NCBI GenBank assembly: GCA_012295275.1
Contig: CM022665.1
Location: forward strand, 32,188,022 to 32,252,021
Origin: Chrysomallon squamiferum
Lineage: Eukaryota > Mollusca > Gastropoda > Neomphalida > Peltospiridae
Reading direction: 5' to 3'
Length of the DNA: 64,000 nucleotides
Shown here in pieces: positions 13,801-28,800 of this stretch (position 1 is its first letter; each line of letters opens with the position of its first letter). The position numbers and the translations under genes are program-made. The notes below the pieces were generated by a model. That model was not told the origin of the DNA. It saw nothing but the letters and a program-made list of their open reading frames with translations, and did not search any database.

Positions 13801-16800
13801 GATTTTAATACATATACAAATATAACAGTTTTAAGAATGATAGTTTTTACATGAAAAAATTGCCTAAAATGGTAGCTCATTTCATTTAATTAAGACTGGA
13901 CTGAATGTAAAAATATAATGTGAAGTGAAAAATTTAAACATTTATTGTAATTAAAATTTTATACATCAGTAGTTATACTGATGTTTGAAAGATGGACAGA
14001 AACTCTTTATTGGGGTGCATTTATATTGATATTCCTTGTATTTATGTATTAGTTAACATCCATATTCTTTTTGCTATGTTTATAAATTTACAAATTTGTC
14101 ATATTTCAGGATAATCAGGATGTGAGGACATGTTTGGTACATTTTGTGATGTCTTTTCTGTTGGTCGGAGATGGAGGTGTCATCAGAAAACTAGTAGAAC
14201 AAAAAAGTACATTTACAAGTCTTCATTTTTAATTTGCATTTAACTTTTTGAATGGTACATGAATGGTTGAGATGTATTTGCATTACTAAATAATAATATG
14301 TGATCACAACTAGCCTAAGTATTGCCCTCATCTTTAAGGATCACCATGTTGTTCATATATAGTTTCTCTTGTAAATATTCCTGGAAGCATTTTATTTTCT
14401 AACTGAATGTGCAGTTGTTTAATTAATACAAATCCCTGTGAAAATGCCCTGTTTCAAGTCTGTCTTGAAAAATTTCCAAACATTTGAGAATAAATAATAC
14501 TGTTCTATCATTAACCTAACATGTTTTCCTTTACTTAGTGTTTTAAGTTATAATGATAAATAATTTTTGACTGTTCGTTTTTTTCCTTTTTTTTTCCTTT
14601 TTTTTTTTTTAGCAATGCTGCAGGGTGTTTTAAAGGGGCTGACCTGTGACAAGTTGTCAACCATACAGGTTGTCATACCCACAGTTTTAGAGAAGGTATT
14701 ATAATGCATTTACTTTATTATTACATTATATTATTAGGAATTGCACCAGATGGAGATCACTGCAAGAAACATTTCAATGACATATTTGTTTTATTTTTTA
14801 AAAATATTTTGGTATTTAGAGAAGTTGGTACTTGATAATTTAAATTTTACTGTTTGATTTAAGCCTGTTGTAGAATAGTATTTAGTAAAATATCAAACAG
14901 TTTTTAAATTTGCGACAACAAAAATATGCTAAATTTGATTGGATACTATGTTAGATTTAAAAGTGAAGAAAAAAATTTGTTTTGCAGACAGATGCTGTTA
15001 AGTGCATATATTTAATTTATTTTTTGTATTGAATTTCTACACTTTTAGGTTATCCAGAATCCATCAATAAGTAAGACATCGAAAGTGCAGCTGTTTTCTG
15101 AGAATGTTCTAAAACAGATGAGTAGTCTTTATTACTGGCAGGGACCTTGCAGCTGGCGGAATGCAAATGACAAAATATCAATGAGGATATCAGTGAGTTT
15201 GTAGAAATTGTTTTGTAAAATATACTATTAATATAACTGTATAATTTTTGTTTGCATGTGAAAATACATAAAGTACATATTACTAACACTATGTTACTTG
15301 TCTTAGCTATTAATAAATATAAAAAATACATAGACCTAACTAAATAAACTGAATAATCAAGAAAAATAATTCAATTGTCAAGGGTCAGTTTTTGAATAAT
15401 AAATATTACCTGGATTACTAAAATAAATAAGAAAGTTATTTGCCAAATATTGAAATTATCTGGTAACATAAATGGGCTGCTTGTGATAAACAACCTATTA
15501 TATTGTCTACAGTTTAAGCTGTTTATGGTAATTAATTTAAGCAGCATTAAACAGTGTTAGAAAAAGTTTTGGGAAAGATTATAATTAATAACATGAAGGG
15601 ATATAATATTTGTCATACAGTCATATTAAATTTTAAAATGAAAAGCTAATTAAAGAACATAGCCCCCCCCCCTTTATTAAGAATATTTAAAATTTTCTTT
15701 TTTATTTCAGAGAGAAGATAAATGCAGTCATGAAGATTCACAGCTTGTTGCTCAAATGATTCACACATTGTTTCTAGATCTTTGCTGTTCATTCAGAAAT
15801 GGTATCTGTTTCTTTGACAAGACATTTGGAACATCGGGGAAGTAAGTTCTCTAACACTTATTTTAAAATTCAGTGTTCACTTTTATCACAAATTATTATG
15901 TCAGATGATTTAAGTGGATTTTATATTGCTTGTTAGTCCAGGAAAAATATTACTCTGTTATACAGCTATAATAAAACTGGAAATAAAATAACAGTATTGT
16001 TTTTCATTTTGTGAATTTTTTGAAAAAAAATTATATTCTGGATACATGAATTTTTCAACATTTTTGATTTCTTTAAATATTTACAAAACCAAAATTGACT
16101 GTATTTTCCAATATTATTTATTATGATCCTCACTTTACTTGTTAAAAATCACGTTTATTTCTAACTTTTAATTATTTATTGAATTTAATTGTTTAATTAA
16201 TACTAATTTATTCATTTTTAGGAATAAGAAATTATTGCTCTTGTTTTATAATTTATTTCAGAAACCAGAACTCATTACTTACAAAATTGTTTACATTTCT
16301 GGTAAAAAATCTGGACAATTCACTGAGTGAGCAGCTCTGTGTAAAGTTTCTTCAAACTTGTCCTGATCAACTTCAGTTTGTTCTTTCCTCAATGGAGAGT
16401 TCTTTATCACCTCGTCCATCTTCCAGATGGGTTTCTAGTGTAGAGTTCCTTAAAAAGGTTTGTCATAATAGTAATTTGTATCATAATAATTTTGAATTTT
16501 GATAATAATAAGATTAATTTTTTAGAATTTTGTATACTTATTAAAAAGATGACACAGAGAAGATGGTACTTGTCAGTAGCTTCTTACTAACCCCTTTGAA
16601 TTAATTTCATCAAATGAATTGTTCCACATTTATTGTAATTTCACTTTAGGTTCAGTTTGAAAATTTCACTTCAGATATGTACATTCAAAAAATTCTCACT
16701 TGGAGTTTATACATTTCTAAAATTTAGCTACATTTTTAAAATTTCATTTCATACATCTTTAAAAATATTGCTTCAGGTTTATGCAATCTTTAAATTTCAC

Positions 16801-19800
16801 TTCAGTTTATACATTTTTAAAAATTTATTTCAGGTTTATGCTGCACAGCCAGAATGTCCACCTGTGTTAGCTCACTGTGATGGTATCTCTCCAGAGAAAC
16901 TAGCTGCCATGGTTACAGTGTTTGTTTTACCTCCTGACAAAGTTTTTCATTCACTGTCTCACAGTCTCAAGGTTAGTACTGAATAATTTTTAAATATTCT
17001 TTTCTGATTTTGCAAAGTTTAATTGTTTATTTCAGCAATATTTTGGTGTTTTTTCATCTAAACTCTTGATTTTGAGTGTATTTTTTCCAGATGTGCTTCT
17101 AACATTAAGATTATTCTAAATATATAGACTTAATAACATAGTCAAAGTCAGATAAAAGGTTTCTGAAAAATGGAGAATTGTTATTATTATTATATAACTT
17201 TAAAGAAGAAATGCATTTTGTTTTGAAGGAAAAAATGACAGAAAAATAGCATCTGCATGTATATTTACACTTACCTACATTTTAATGAGCACAAATGCTG
17301 TTATTTTCACTTACTATAGTTTGCATATGTATGTATTTAGTTTTAGATACTAACCTATTTTTATGAAACTTTCTGGCTTGACCATTTTCCATAGAACTGT
17401 ATGAAAATGTTATAGTAGTATAATGTATAAAAAGATAATCTGTACTAATTATCATAAGCAAATATTAGGATATGTTCCTCATATGCTTTAATTCTTTAAA
17501 TGTAAAATAATTTCACCATTAACCATGATTAATTCAGATTTAATTTCTTTACAGCACAAGTCTGCAGTTGTCCGCTGTAAACTGTTGGAATTGTTAAAAC
17601 TCTTAGTACAGCGGTCGTCTGGTATTTTACAACACTGCACTATTGCTGCAGCATCATCAGTTAGAGGAAATGAAAACTACTGGAATAATGTCTCAGAAGT
17701 TTTTCGAACAGCTCTGTTAAAAGTAAAAATAAATTCTTAAAATAATGATCTGATTTTAGAATAACTCACCTTATTCAACCACATAAAACTAAGCATATAT
17801 GCAGAAAGGTAAAGAAATTAAGAAAGAATGTTGATTTGAATGTTTTTATAGTCATTGTTATTATATATATTTTTTTATATATTATATAATTTAAAAACAC
17901 GTTTTTTTTCAGTGTGTACCTGATGAATCTGAACTGTTTACTTGTTGGAAGCTTTTTGCTAGCCCTAATCCTGAAGATAAAGATCAAGATCAAGGTGAAT
18001 GAATAAATGTTCCATTATTTTTTATTTTATATGAAATAATTATTTCTTCACAATCATTTTGAAATCATTATTAAAGTGGGCACTGTGTCCAGTAGTGTTT
18101 GAAGAGCACCACCTCTAAGCTCATTAAAATATCTTCACCAAATGCTGTACATAGGTTAATGTTCTGACAAGTGACTGTCATTTATATTTTTGTATTTATT
18201 TTTAACTTAAATTTCATTATTGAAGCTAATATTATAAATAATTTGCATTTATTACACCTCATAATATAAAAATAATTTTGCTTTAGATTTGCCTGCAGCT
18301 GAACCTTTAGATCAGTTAATTCTGCTGGAGCAAGTTTCCTGTTTGTATCAGGAATTATATCCCTCACTTCTAACTGAGAACCATCAGAATTTGACACTAC
18401 TGTTGGACACAGTTCGAGAATATAGTAAAGATATTTCTCATGAAGAAGATAAAAAGAGAGTTCTGCCACAGCTTTATCTTCTGAAATTATTAGCAGTGAC
18501 TGATGCACGGAAATTACCTTGGTCCAAAACAGTAAGATTGTAATTTATTTCACACTTGCATATTTAATGATTTCATTCAGTGTTCATGGCATCCTTTTAC
18601 TTTTATTAAATAGAAGCATTTACATTTAAAAACCTCGTAAAAATGTTTTTAACATGAGCACAGTACTGAATTATCTTGAAATATTTTCGTCATTGGTGCA
18701 ATATAGGAAGGGAGATTGAATGAATGTGCACTGTTAAAGTAAAATATTCCTGTGTGTCAGTATACATTAATTTAATTTTTTATTTTTTTTTAATTTAAGC
18801 TGAAGGATGGACATACTCTGATGTATCTTCTGTTAGACATGATGTTTCTTGTACAGCACAATGATCAGTTAAAACAGATGACACAGAGACTTGTCTGCAA
18901 GGTGATTATTGTATTAAGTAGTATTGTAGGTACCGGCAGCCTAGCCGATATAATTGGTTGAAGCTGTTAAAAGTTCAGATTTTGTCCATTTTCCTCCACT
19001 CACAAATCCCTTCTATAAATCCTACCATAAAAAACAAATACATGTAACTAAAGATCTTTATGTGCTCTTTTAAATGGTGTTGTTCTTGTTGTATGTTGAA
19101 TCAGTTCTTTGTACGAGAGTGTTAAAGGCGGTGGTGGTAAACACACTTCAGCACCCGTGGTCAGCAATTAACAGCGTGGAGTAAAAAGTCCTAAAACAGG
19201 GTCGCTCTAAAACACCAGGCTTGTTTTCGCCAAAATGGCTTCAATGTTATTTTTAGCACAGCCAGCAGGGTCAAAGTTCATTGTTTCTAACCGTGTGCTT
19301 GTCGTCGCTGGCAATGGCTTATATCAAAAGTTGTGTCCAAAAATGTACTTTTTCATGCCTTCAAACCTGTTTTGAAAAAAACTGGCTGAAAATAAAACCT
19401 ATGTTCACGGGATCAAATGAAAGATCATTCAATTACCTTTCAAACAATGTGCGACACTGTGGTGTGTCGTCTTTGGCGAAAACAAGCTCTGCGTTTGAAT
19501 GTAGCACATGCTTAGCGAAATCGCCATTACATTACATTTTTTTACAGAATGAAATCGCCGTAAATCTTAGGTACAGCTAGAAAGGTCTGGCGCTGTTTAA
19601 AATGATTATATTTATATGTTGTTTATATTTTTAATAACTTGTAGGCTGTTGGTTTTTCTTCAATGTTCTTACTTTTAGCGTATACATTATAGCACATGCG
19701 TAGCGAAAACGCGTTCTGAAATAAATAAAATTAACATTGTTTTGCCGATTACTATCTTCAGTTTAAAACAGTCAATTATTTTGCTTTCAAAATTCTTGCG

Positions 19801-22800
19801 ATAAACATCGAATTAAGAATCGTAAACATAACAAACTCTACAACATAATAGAACAATGTATTCAGAGGTATTGATGGAATGCTGAATAAAAATCTAATCA
19901 TTTTTTTTTAAATGTCTAATCGTAAATTGATCAGTTTTAAAACATTATTTTTGCTTGTTGATAAGCTCTATCAGAGAAAATTTTAACAATGGTCAGATGA
20001 TAGGTCACTTTTGTTTGCTGTCAAATCACAGCAAGTACAAAGCTAAGAAAATTATTTTATGTTTGCTTCAAATGACAGACTTATAACACCTGTGTCTTTA
20101 ATTGCATCTAATCTCATGATTACATACATTTTATTGTCCCTGATTAATACCTGCAACACCTTTCTGGAGTTGACTCCAAGGATTAGCTGAGTTTATGTAT
20201 GGCAAAGGATTATGGTTAAACATCAAATGCTTGTGGACATTTTAAGTAACATTTATATATATGTGATATATACACATCACATTATCTTAACTTATTACTA
20301 CCAATTATTTAACTGAGTGAAAATTGAAGCTGCTTATGTAAATAAAGTTGTGCTGTTGTATATAAATTGAAAAAGTATTTTTTTTTTTTTTTTTATTACA
20401 AATGTTAAATTTCTAGTATGTCATTTGAAAGATCTTGATAAATTGTTCACAACACAGGTTGAATTTGTCAGATAAGACAAAAACTGAAACCACAGTGTCT
20501 ATTTGAACTTTTAGTCGTTCTGCCATGTGTCATTTTGAAGATTTTGGCATGTTCAACATGTTATTGTGAACACACATACAAACATACAGGTCTGGAAAAA
20601 AATTGAGCTCATTTAGCAAGTTGGTCTCATCACTCTTGTTGATATTCAGCCTTTTGTGTCGATTACTTTTCAAACTACAGTTGTCCAAAATAGCCCTTTC
20701 TGCTAATTAGCCAAAATAGGGCTAAAAAACAACCAAATACCTGTCGTACCAATCTGCATATATCTTTTTAACCGCTGGAGAGAGAGTCATAATTTTTTCT
20801 TTGTTTTCATTGTTTTTGCTACAGCTTTCGTTATGTGCTATTTTTGGTACCTAAGTATTGTATTTAGAATTTGAAGATATTGTTTGTTTTTTACTGTGCC
20901 ACTTCAGTGTGTAGATTTCAGTTGTGTATGTATTTCTAAATTGACAGTGTAATTCAGAACATAAAGGTAATATTGTCAATATATAAATGAAATGGTTCCT
21001 GAATATGTTAAATGATCTTGGCTTAACAGAATGAAATTGGAAGTTTAAAAACAATTTATAATATTGTTCATAAAATTATTTAACAGTAACATTTTATTTA
21101 CTTTTATTGAAATTTATCAGAAACAGTACCATATTATTTTTCTAATTACTCCAGTTGTAATTTTACTATTTGTCTCTATCTTGTTATTCAAAATTGATTT
21201 ATCAATCATTTTAAAATATTTTATTGATCTTTAATCTTCTTTTATATTTCAGCTTTTAGTGAAAACAAATTTATTTGAAGGGACGGAGAAAGAGTTGGAG
21301 ATTTGGTTTCATCATTTTTCTAAACAGCTAGAACATGACAATTCTACTGAAGTATTAAAATTCATGTCCCAGATACTGACAACATTTCTCAGTAATCCTT
21401 TTCCTTACATAGACAAAGTGACTGAATTACTGGCAGAGAGCACCTCACAGCTGGATACTAGCAGTCCTGCAGACACAAGGAGTGTAGGTACAGCAGAAAG
21501 TGCTATAGATGGTAAGATTTTATTAGTGTTATAATTCTGTACTTTGTATTGGCTGTAGTTTATTGGTTGGAGTTCTAGCAACATGTATGAGAGTGTGCAG
21601 GATCTAATCTTCTTAGTTTACCATTTTTCCAGTTAGTGGCTCATGGTTGGTTTGTCAAATGCTGTGATATATCTTTACCAATATTATTAGATGATTATTT
21701 ATAATAAAAAAAACAACAGATTTGGTCTTAAAATACCTTTCTGCTAACTGAAAAGTAAAAACCATATCTAACAGCAGTTGCTTTCTTCTTTTCTTTTATA
21801 TCATTTAATAAATTATAAGAACAATCGTTAAACCAATATTGCTTCATTTATTTTTTATTGCAAAATTTGTGGCTGTACATTTGTTTTCTCGGTTTAACTG
21901 TATAGCTGAAAATATGTTTCTAATGCTATTATAAATTTTAGTGGAACACTTGATTTTATTTGAAAAATCTATTATTGTTACTTTGTTCATATTATTATTA
22001 TTACTGTTTTCATTATTCATGAAAATTACAACATTTTATTTTGGATTTCAGCAATACTAGAAATGGATGAGGAGGACTTTCTGATGTTAGACCACTCTAG
22101 TATCATTAAAAATGATATTTTTCAATCCAGTCCTAAGTATTTATAGTTCAGTTATGTAATATTAAAATAAAATTTATTAACAGCTTTTTGCTAAAGAGAA
22201 CAATTTAAATTTTTATTTTTGTATTAATAGCTTTTTTCAAATCTACATTTGTTCTGTATTTGTAATGAAATATTAATCAAGCATAACAAACCTTTACATT
22301 TTTACCTTTAATATTATGTCTTCCCATATTTAAGATATTCTCTTTTGTAAAACATAAAAAGGAACAATACTTATATTGAAAACTTTCACAGAATGTTACT
22401 GTTCACATTATATTTGCAGGCTTCCTTTCAGTCCAGTTGTTTTGATTTCTTTGGAGAACTTTTCAGCATCTGAAGACTTAAAAAAATCATCTGCATGTGA
22501 GTGTTATAGCCTGATATATTTCAGTATAAAAATTTAAACTTGAATATATCCAGTTCCATTTCCTAAAATCTTTGTAATTAGATAACTCATTTTAATAGAA
22601 AAGAAACAAATCCATTTTAATTATATTTATTATTCTCTTTCAAGTCATAATTTTGTTTAATACAGTAATATTAATTCTGGTTAATAAAATGTATAAAATA
22701 ATAAAATTTTATTCAGAACATAATTATAATTTCATTTCAGCATACTGTCAGTGTTACTTTAAACAAAACTTTTATTTCTGTCAATTTTGTTTTCTGTTAT

Positions 22801-25800
22801 TATATTGGTAAAAAATATTGCCTGATCAAAATGAATTTGTATTTTCAGTGCAGAGTTTTCTGTGTACAGCATTACTTGACATCTTTCACACTCAGTTAGA
22901 TCCAGTTCCTCTTAGTCTGCTGTTAGAACAATACCAGTGTGTACTAGAAAACAGAAGTGAAATCCTCTACATCATGTCATGGAGTCCAAACACCAAAGTT
23001 TGTTACATTTAGTATCTTTAATTTCTTAGGACACTTTTCATCATCCTCAATGTTTTAATCTGAAACAAACTGTTTACTGTTTTAGATTCCCATCTAAATT
23101 GGTTTATATTTCTGTGTTTGAAGAATAATACAAATGCAGTTGTGATTGATTACTATTTGATTTGTTATATCCAAAGATTCTACTTACATTCCTGTTAATA
23201 TTATGATGGAAAATCTTTTTTTTTTTTTTTTTATAAATTGCTTAAATTTTTAAATTATTTTTATGTTCTTCAACACTTATTAACAGAATGTTAACAATAC
23301 AATAGTTACAGAAACCAAAAAATAAATATTTCAATCTTTTTCCTTTTGCTTTGCTGTTCAGGTTGTTTCATGGAAACCATCAAAAGAAATGAAGCAGTCT
23401 AAGTCTCTGAGTGAACTGTTAATGTGTGTACAAGCCAGTGATTTTGTGATGAATTCCAAGTTTGAACAAAGACTGAATTCAGCAGTTTCCAGTTTAGTAC
23501 AGCAAAAGTCAGTGAATATCACACAGCAGATTTTACTTCTTGTCAGAAAAATCATTGATGACAGATTTGAACAGGTTATTATATTTTTTTCCATTCTAAT
23601 TCTATTATTATTATTTCTCACTGAACCATTTCTTTATATGTTATTATTATTATTATTTTTATTATTATTATTATTATTATTGTATGTTTATATGTTTATA
23701 TAAAGAAAAGCTATTCTTGATTAGTTGTGTTTTTGTAACTAACAATAGCATATTTTACATCATCTTGTTCAGTGTTTAAAATATTTATTCATAATGATGT
23801 CTTACTAAAAAGATTTATAATCAATATTTCTGTGCGTTTAATATATGGATAATATAACTTTCATTTCTAGATGTATGAAAAATCTCAAGAACTGCTTAAG
23901 ATGTTGTTTGGTCTTTTGAAGAACATAAAGGATAATTTACTGAAATTGACTGAAAAGACTACTATTTGTAACAAATTGTCTGAGATGAAAGAATTTGATT
24001 TGTTGGATGCAGCAGAAATGACAGCAGATGAATCTCTAGCAGAAGTAATAAACACAGTTTTGAAACATCCATACATAGAGAAATGGTTTCTCTTTAATCG
24101 CAGTATCATGAATAGCACTAAGCTGAAACCAAGCTCTGAAAAAATACTGAGTCAGCTTGTCACAGAAAACTTCATTCAGTTGTTAGATAATTTCCCATCT
24201 TCTTTGTCGTCTGGTGTTAACAGATACTTGAAGACATACTGTGATAAAATTAACAATGCTTTGGATACTATCCAAACAGGAAAATCATCCATGTATGAAT
24301 GTTCTGTTGTTTTGAAAAGCATGGCTGTTATTGTAAAACATGTTGTGTACTGTCAGCAGATTAAATCTTTGAATACTCTATTAGATTTCTCTATCAGTTA
24401 CTTAATTAGTGATGGCAAAATAAAGAAACTTTCTAAAGCAGGCAAACTTGTGGTTCAGCTAGCTACTGCCACAATATCAGACAAAGAGAAGGTTATGAGA
24501 CAAGGAAAACAACTCTCATTGAAGAAAATGGCAACCATATTTGATTTGCTGACAGTTGCACCTGATTCATCTCTAGAAGATTACTGCTGTCAAGTACTAA
24601 AGATGGAGGAATCTTATACCATTGTGGTTAGCAAGGATCTTTTCAGTGGATTGCTTGGTGAACTATCAGAGAAACGAATACAAATTATTCAAAGTGTTTT
24701 AATTCACAATGTTGCCTGTCGATTACTGTTTGAAAACTGGATAACAGAAAATGAGAACAATAAAGACAAATTATTGCTTGCAAAACTTGTCAAAGTTTAT
24801 CTGATGACTTTGAAGGAAAAGTCTCAGTATGAAGGTAAATGAACTCTTTGTTATCATTAATAGTTTATTTATATTCTGACTATCTTGTATACCCAGCAGA
24901 TTTATCTACAGTTCTGATAGCATTTACTTTTATTATGCACAAATACCAGCTTCATAAAAATTGTTATAGGTTAAAATCAAAATGTATTATGATTATAACA
25001 GCACATTTTCTAAAATATAGTGACATGTTCAATCTTGAAATCTTGAAAAGTAATTGATAGTGATGTAATGCATTGTAGATTTGTTTGAAATGAACATATA
25101 TATTTGTTTTAGCTCCAGATACCAAAGCTTGTTTAGATACAATCAGAAGAATATACATGAAGAAGAAAACTGATATCATCTCAGAAAATTCAGTCTGTTT
25201 GGAAATTATCCATCTTCTGATGAAAATTGAAGTTCTAGGTAAGAGAAAAATTATTGTTTGGGTAATTTCAGTACTTGAAACATTTTATACTTTTTTTAAA
25301 AAGAAACTTTTAAATAATTTTTTTTTTTTTTATTGCTTAATATCTTTCTTTTGTAGTTGCATATAAAATATTTTTATATACATGTGTATGTATCATAACA
25401 TGTTTAATTGTATGTATATGTGTATAAACAAAATAATATATTTCCTGTCTTTAATAGATGATGCCACGCTACTGAATATTTGGAATACAATCTCACAAGC
25501 TGTAGAAAGTGGATCCAGTGTGAAATCTGAACATGTTAATATGATTGATCTTGTTTACAAAAGACTGAGTCTGACAGATCCAAGTTGTAACAAAGAGCAG
25601 GTTCTCTTTCTTTTGATGAAAATTCTCAAGAACAGTGCAGCCAGAAAAACTGAAAGGAATGTGATGTTTGAGGATAATTTGCTTTCACTTATAAAACAAT
25701 TGTTGCAGGTAGGTTTATCACCTTTCTGTGTGTATATGTGACTGTACAGCTGCTTATGGAGTTTAAGTGTGAGATAATGAGTGACCAACAGATAGATTGT

Positions 25801-28800
25801 TTTTTTTTTTTCTACCTAGTTTCTAATCTCATTGGATGTTAAATTACTTTATATATATTTTTATATTTTTTTATACTTTTCTTGTAGTCTGGTATGTCAC
25901 TTGTAGACCAGGAGATCAAAGTCTTTTGGAGTCAGTTTGTGAAGATGACACTGAAGTAAGATAAAGATAAATCTTGATTATTAATTTGAAATGCTGGTTT
26001 TTAATCTCTTGAGTACTTTCAGTAACCACAAAACCTTATAATAGAACTTCTGTATCTTACAATTATTTCATAGGTACATGATGACACCTTTGTATTATAT
26101 TGTCTACAATAGATAAATCTTTGCTGTTTCATGGCCATCCCCACAGTGATAATCATGAGGTCAAATAAAAATTAACAAATAAGAATTATAAAGTCATAGA
26201 ACTTTATTTTCTTCAAATTTATTATTATTAAATAGCAGAAGTCTTGCTACATCAGCAATGGCAGCAATATCTGCCACCCGTTTATTTAGACTGGCTGTCA
26301 TGTCACTGTTTTGCACTTTTGGGGTCAGCAGTACACAGGCCTTGTCCCTAAACAAAATTGAAGTAATCCGATTCTGATTGTTCAAAGTACTTGTACCCTG
26401 AACATTTTCAGTACCATCCCTTCATTTAATGTGCAGCAATTCTGCTGATTCCTGCCATCCCTTTCACAAATGCTGGCAAGACCATTGAATAGTGATAATT
26501 TGCTTTAGAAGCCTAATATAAAATTTTCTTAATTTATTTAATAACAGTATGGTGGATTTTAATCATCTTTCTCTACTTTTAATTTAATTTTGTTTTTTAA
26601 TAAGATTTAATCTTTAAATTATCAGATCCTTATATTTGAATCCTGGACTACTGAATATTTTGTCTCACATACTGCCATTGGTGTACACAGAGTCAGGTGA
26701 TATTTCTCTGCCATTAAAATCTCTCCATGAAATGGTGATGACTCACTCTCAGTTTCTGACAGTCATGTTTGGTGATCATAATGATGGAATTAAAGGTGAG
26801 ATAACCTTTGTAATTCTAACTCAATTAATTGTGTTTAGATTTGTCTAAACAAACTAAATCAGTTTCTGTTTAATAATGTTTAAAACCAAGAACTTGAATA
26901 CACATGATTATGGATATTTCTTTTAATAAAGGTTTTATCTTTAGTAGCATAATCCTTTAACATTTTAAAAATGTTTCATTGTTTTATGACATTCACAAGT
27001 ACCTCAAAAGTTCACATAACAGTATAAACAATTTAGTAACAATAATAAAGTCTGAAGATAAAAATTAAAAGTAAAAATTATTTTGTAGAAAGCCTTGTGT
27101 CTCTGTTGGTGGACTTGGTAGAGAGATGTCCAGAATGCTGTTCTTCATCTCACTGTGGTCTACTGCTTGGATCTTACAATGCTTCACTCTCTTTCACTGG
27201 TAAACGTTTCCAGGGATTAGTTAATCCAAACAGTCACAGAAAAACAATGGTTTTAAGATGTAAAATTTCTCTCATTGAAGTGAATGTCTTATCTGTAACA
27301 AAACTGAAAGAATAAATATTCATGTATTGCAGAATTTTAAAGTCTTTTGGTTAAATATAGCATGCTAATTTTCCATGGGACTTAATATATAATATTTCAC
27401 AGTCAGAAAATTTGAAGATATTTATATTGCTGTTGTAAATAGAAAATATATTACTGTTAAGTTTTAAATAGGCCATATTCAAGTTAACTTTGAGGATTTT
27501 TATTATTCATTCTTATAAAACAGATCAGAAGATTCTCAAGTTGATTTACCTATATGACCTGAATGGAAAATGGCTTGAAGAAAATAGGTGAGAAAATGTT
27601 AAAGTTGCAACTTATGTTAAAAGGTGATGATAACTTAACAATAACTACATACTGGTTTGGTTGTAAAAAACAATATGTGATTTTTGTTTTTGTTTTGTTC
27701 AAGCTGTAATAATCATGTTTAAGAACAGTATTTGAAAATAAAGTAAAATATTTTAGAAGACAAAAATAGCTTATCAAACGGAAAACTGAAAGTTGCAAAA
27801 CATAAATTTACAATAGGTTTTTTTTCCTTTTACTTAATTCTTTCATTATTTTCAGAATTAAAATAATATAAGAAGATTATTTTTCATTTTCAGGCCATTT
27901 CTTTGGGGTCCAAAAGCAATAGAAAATTACTCTGCCAGGAAAAATCTTGGCCTGTCACTGTGGAAACACCCATCCATGGAACAAACCATTGACAACCTGG
28001 ATGTTAAGAAGATGTACCAGTCCATTCTTCATTTTCCTTTAAGAAGAAACATTGTGGTAGAATAAATATTTAGATTAAATTATTTGTTTTATACAGTTAT
28101 TGTTATAGTTCTAGTTTTCTTATTATCACTTAATGAACTTAAATGGAAACATAAATTATCATATTAACTGGAACTGTGGAGATCTGACTGTTGCAGTCAG
28201 GGTTGTATTTTCATTATCTGTAATCTTGAATTATTTTCTTTTTTTGTATGTTGAAGTGTAATCAGTATTATTTAAAAAATGGAGGAAAAGCATTGTCTTT
28301 TCAGTTTTATAAAAGAAATTCATTAAATTTGTAATTTTTATCATCCTTAATTTAATAACACAATACCTTTTGGAATTATATATTTTTACATTTTATAAAA
28401 CATTACAGTGAAAGATGTTAATTTTTAAGGCAACAAAACCACCCCAGATTATTAATACATGTCTGTTTAGATATTGCTTCTTTTAATTTTTTATATATTT
28501 AAAGTATAATTTTGGTTTATTTAACACAAATTTCAGCCTGATAGAGTTGGTACAGTTGAAGAGTTGCAGTCTGAAGCTGATGTGTATGATCCTTGTTTTC
28601 TTCTACCTCTGTTTAGCATCATTCTGTCTCCAGGTATATAATTTAATTTTTAAGATATTTCTTAATATTTTACATGAACAAAGTTGTGAAATTAATCTAA
28701 AAGATATACAAAAATTGAATTTACATCAAGACCACACTCCCTGTTTTGTTGTTCTAACTAAAATTTGTTATCAATCTTATCTAAATTAATAATTGACTAA

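Noticed and set aside
19281-19580. 99-residue plus-strand frame in URB1 intron 13
   Set aside because: Lies in a repeat-like intron segment, has no recognisable domain, and URB1 splices across it with preserved phase.
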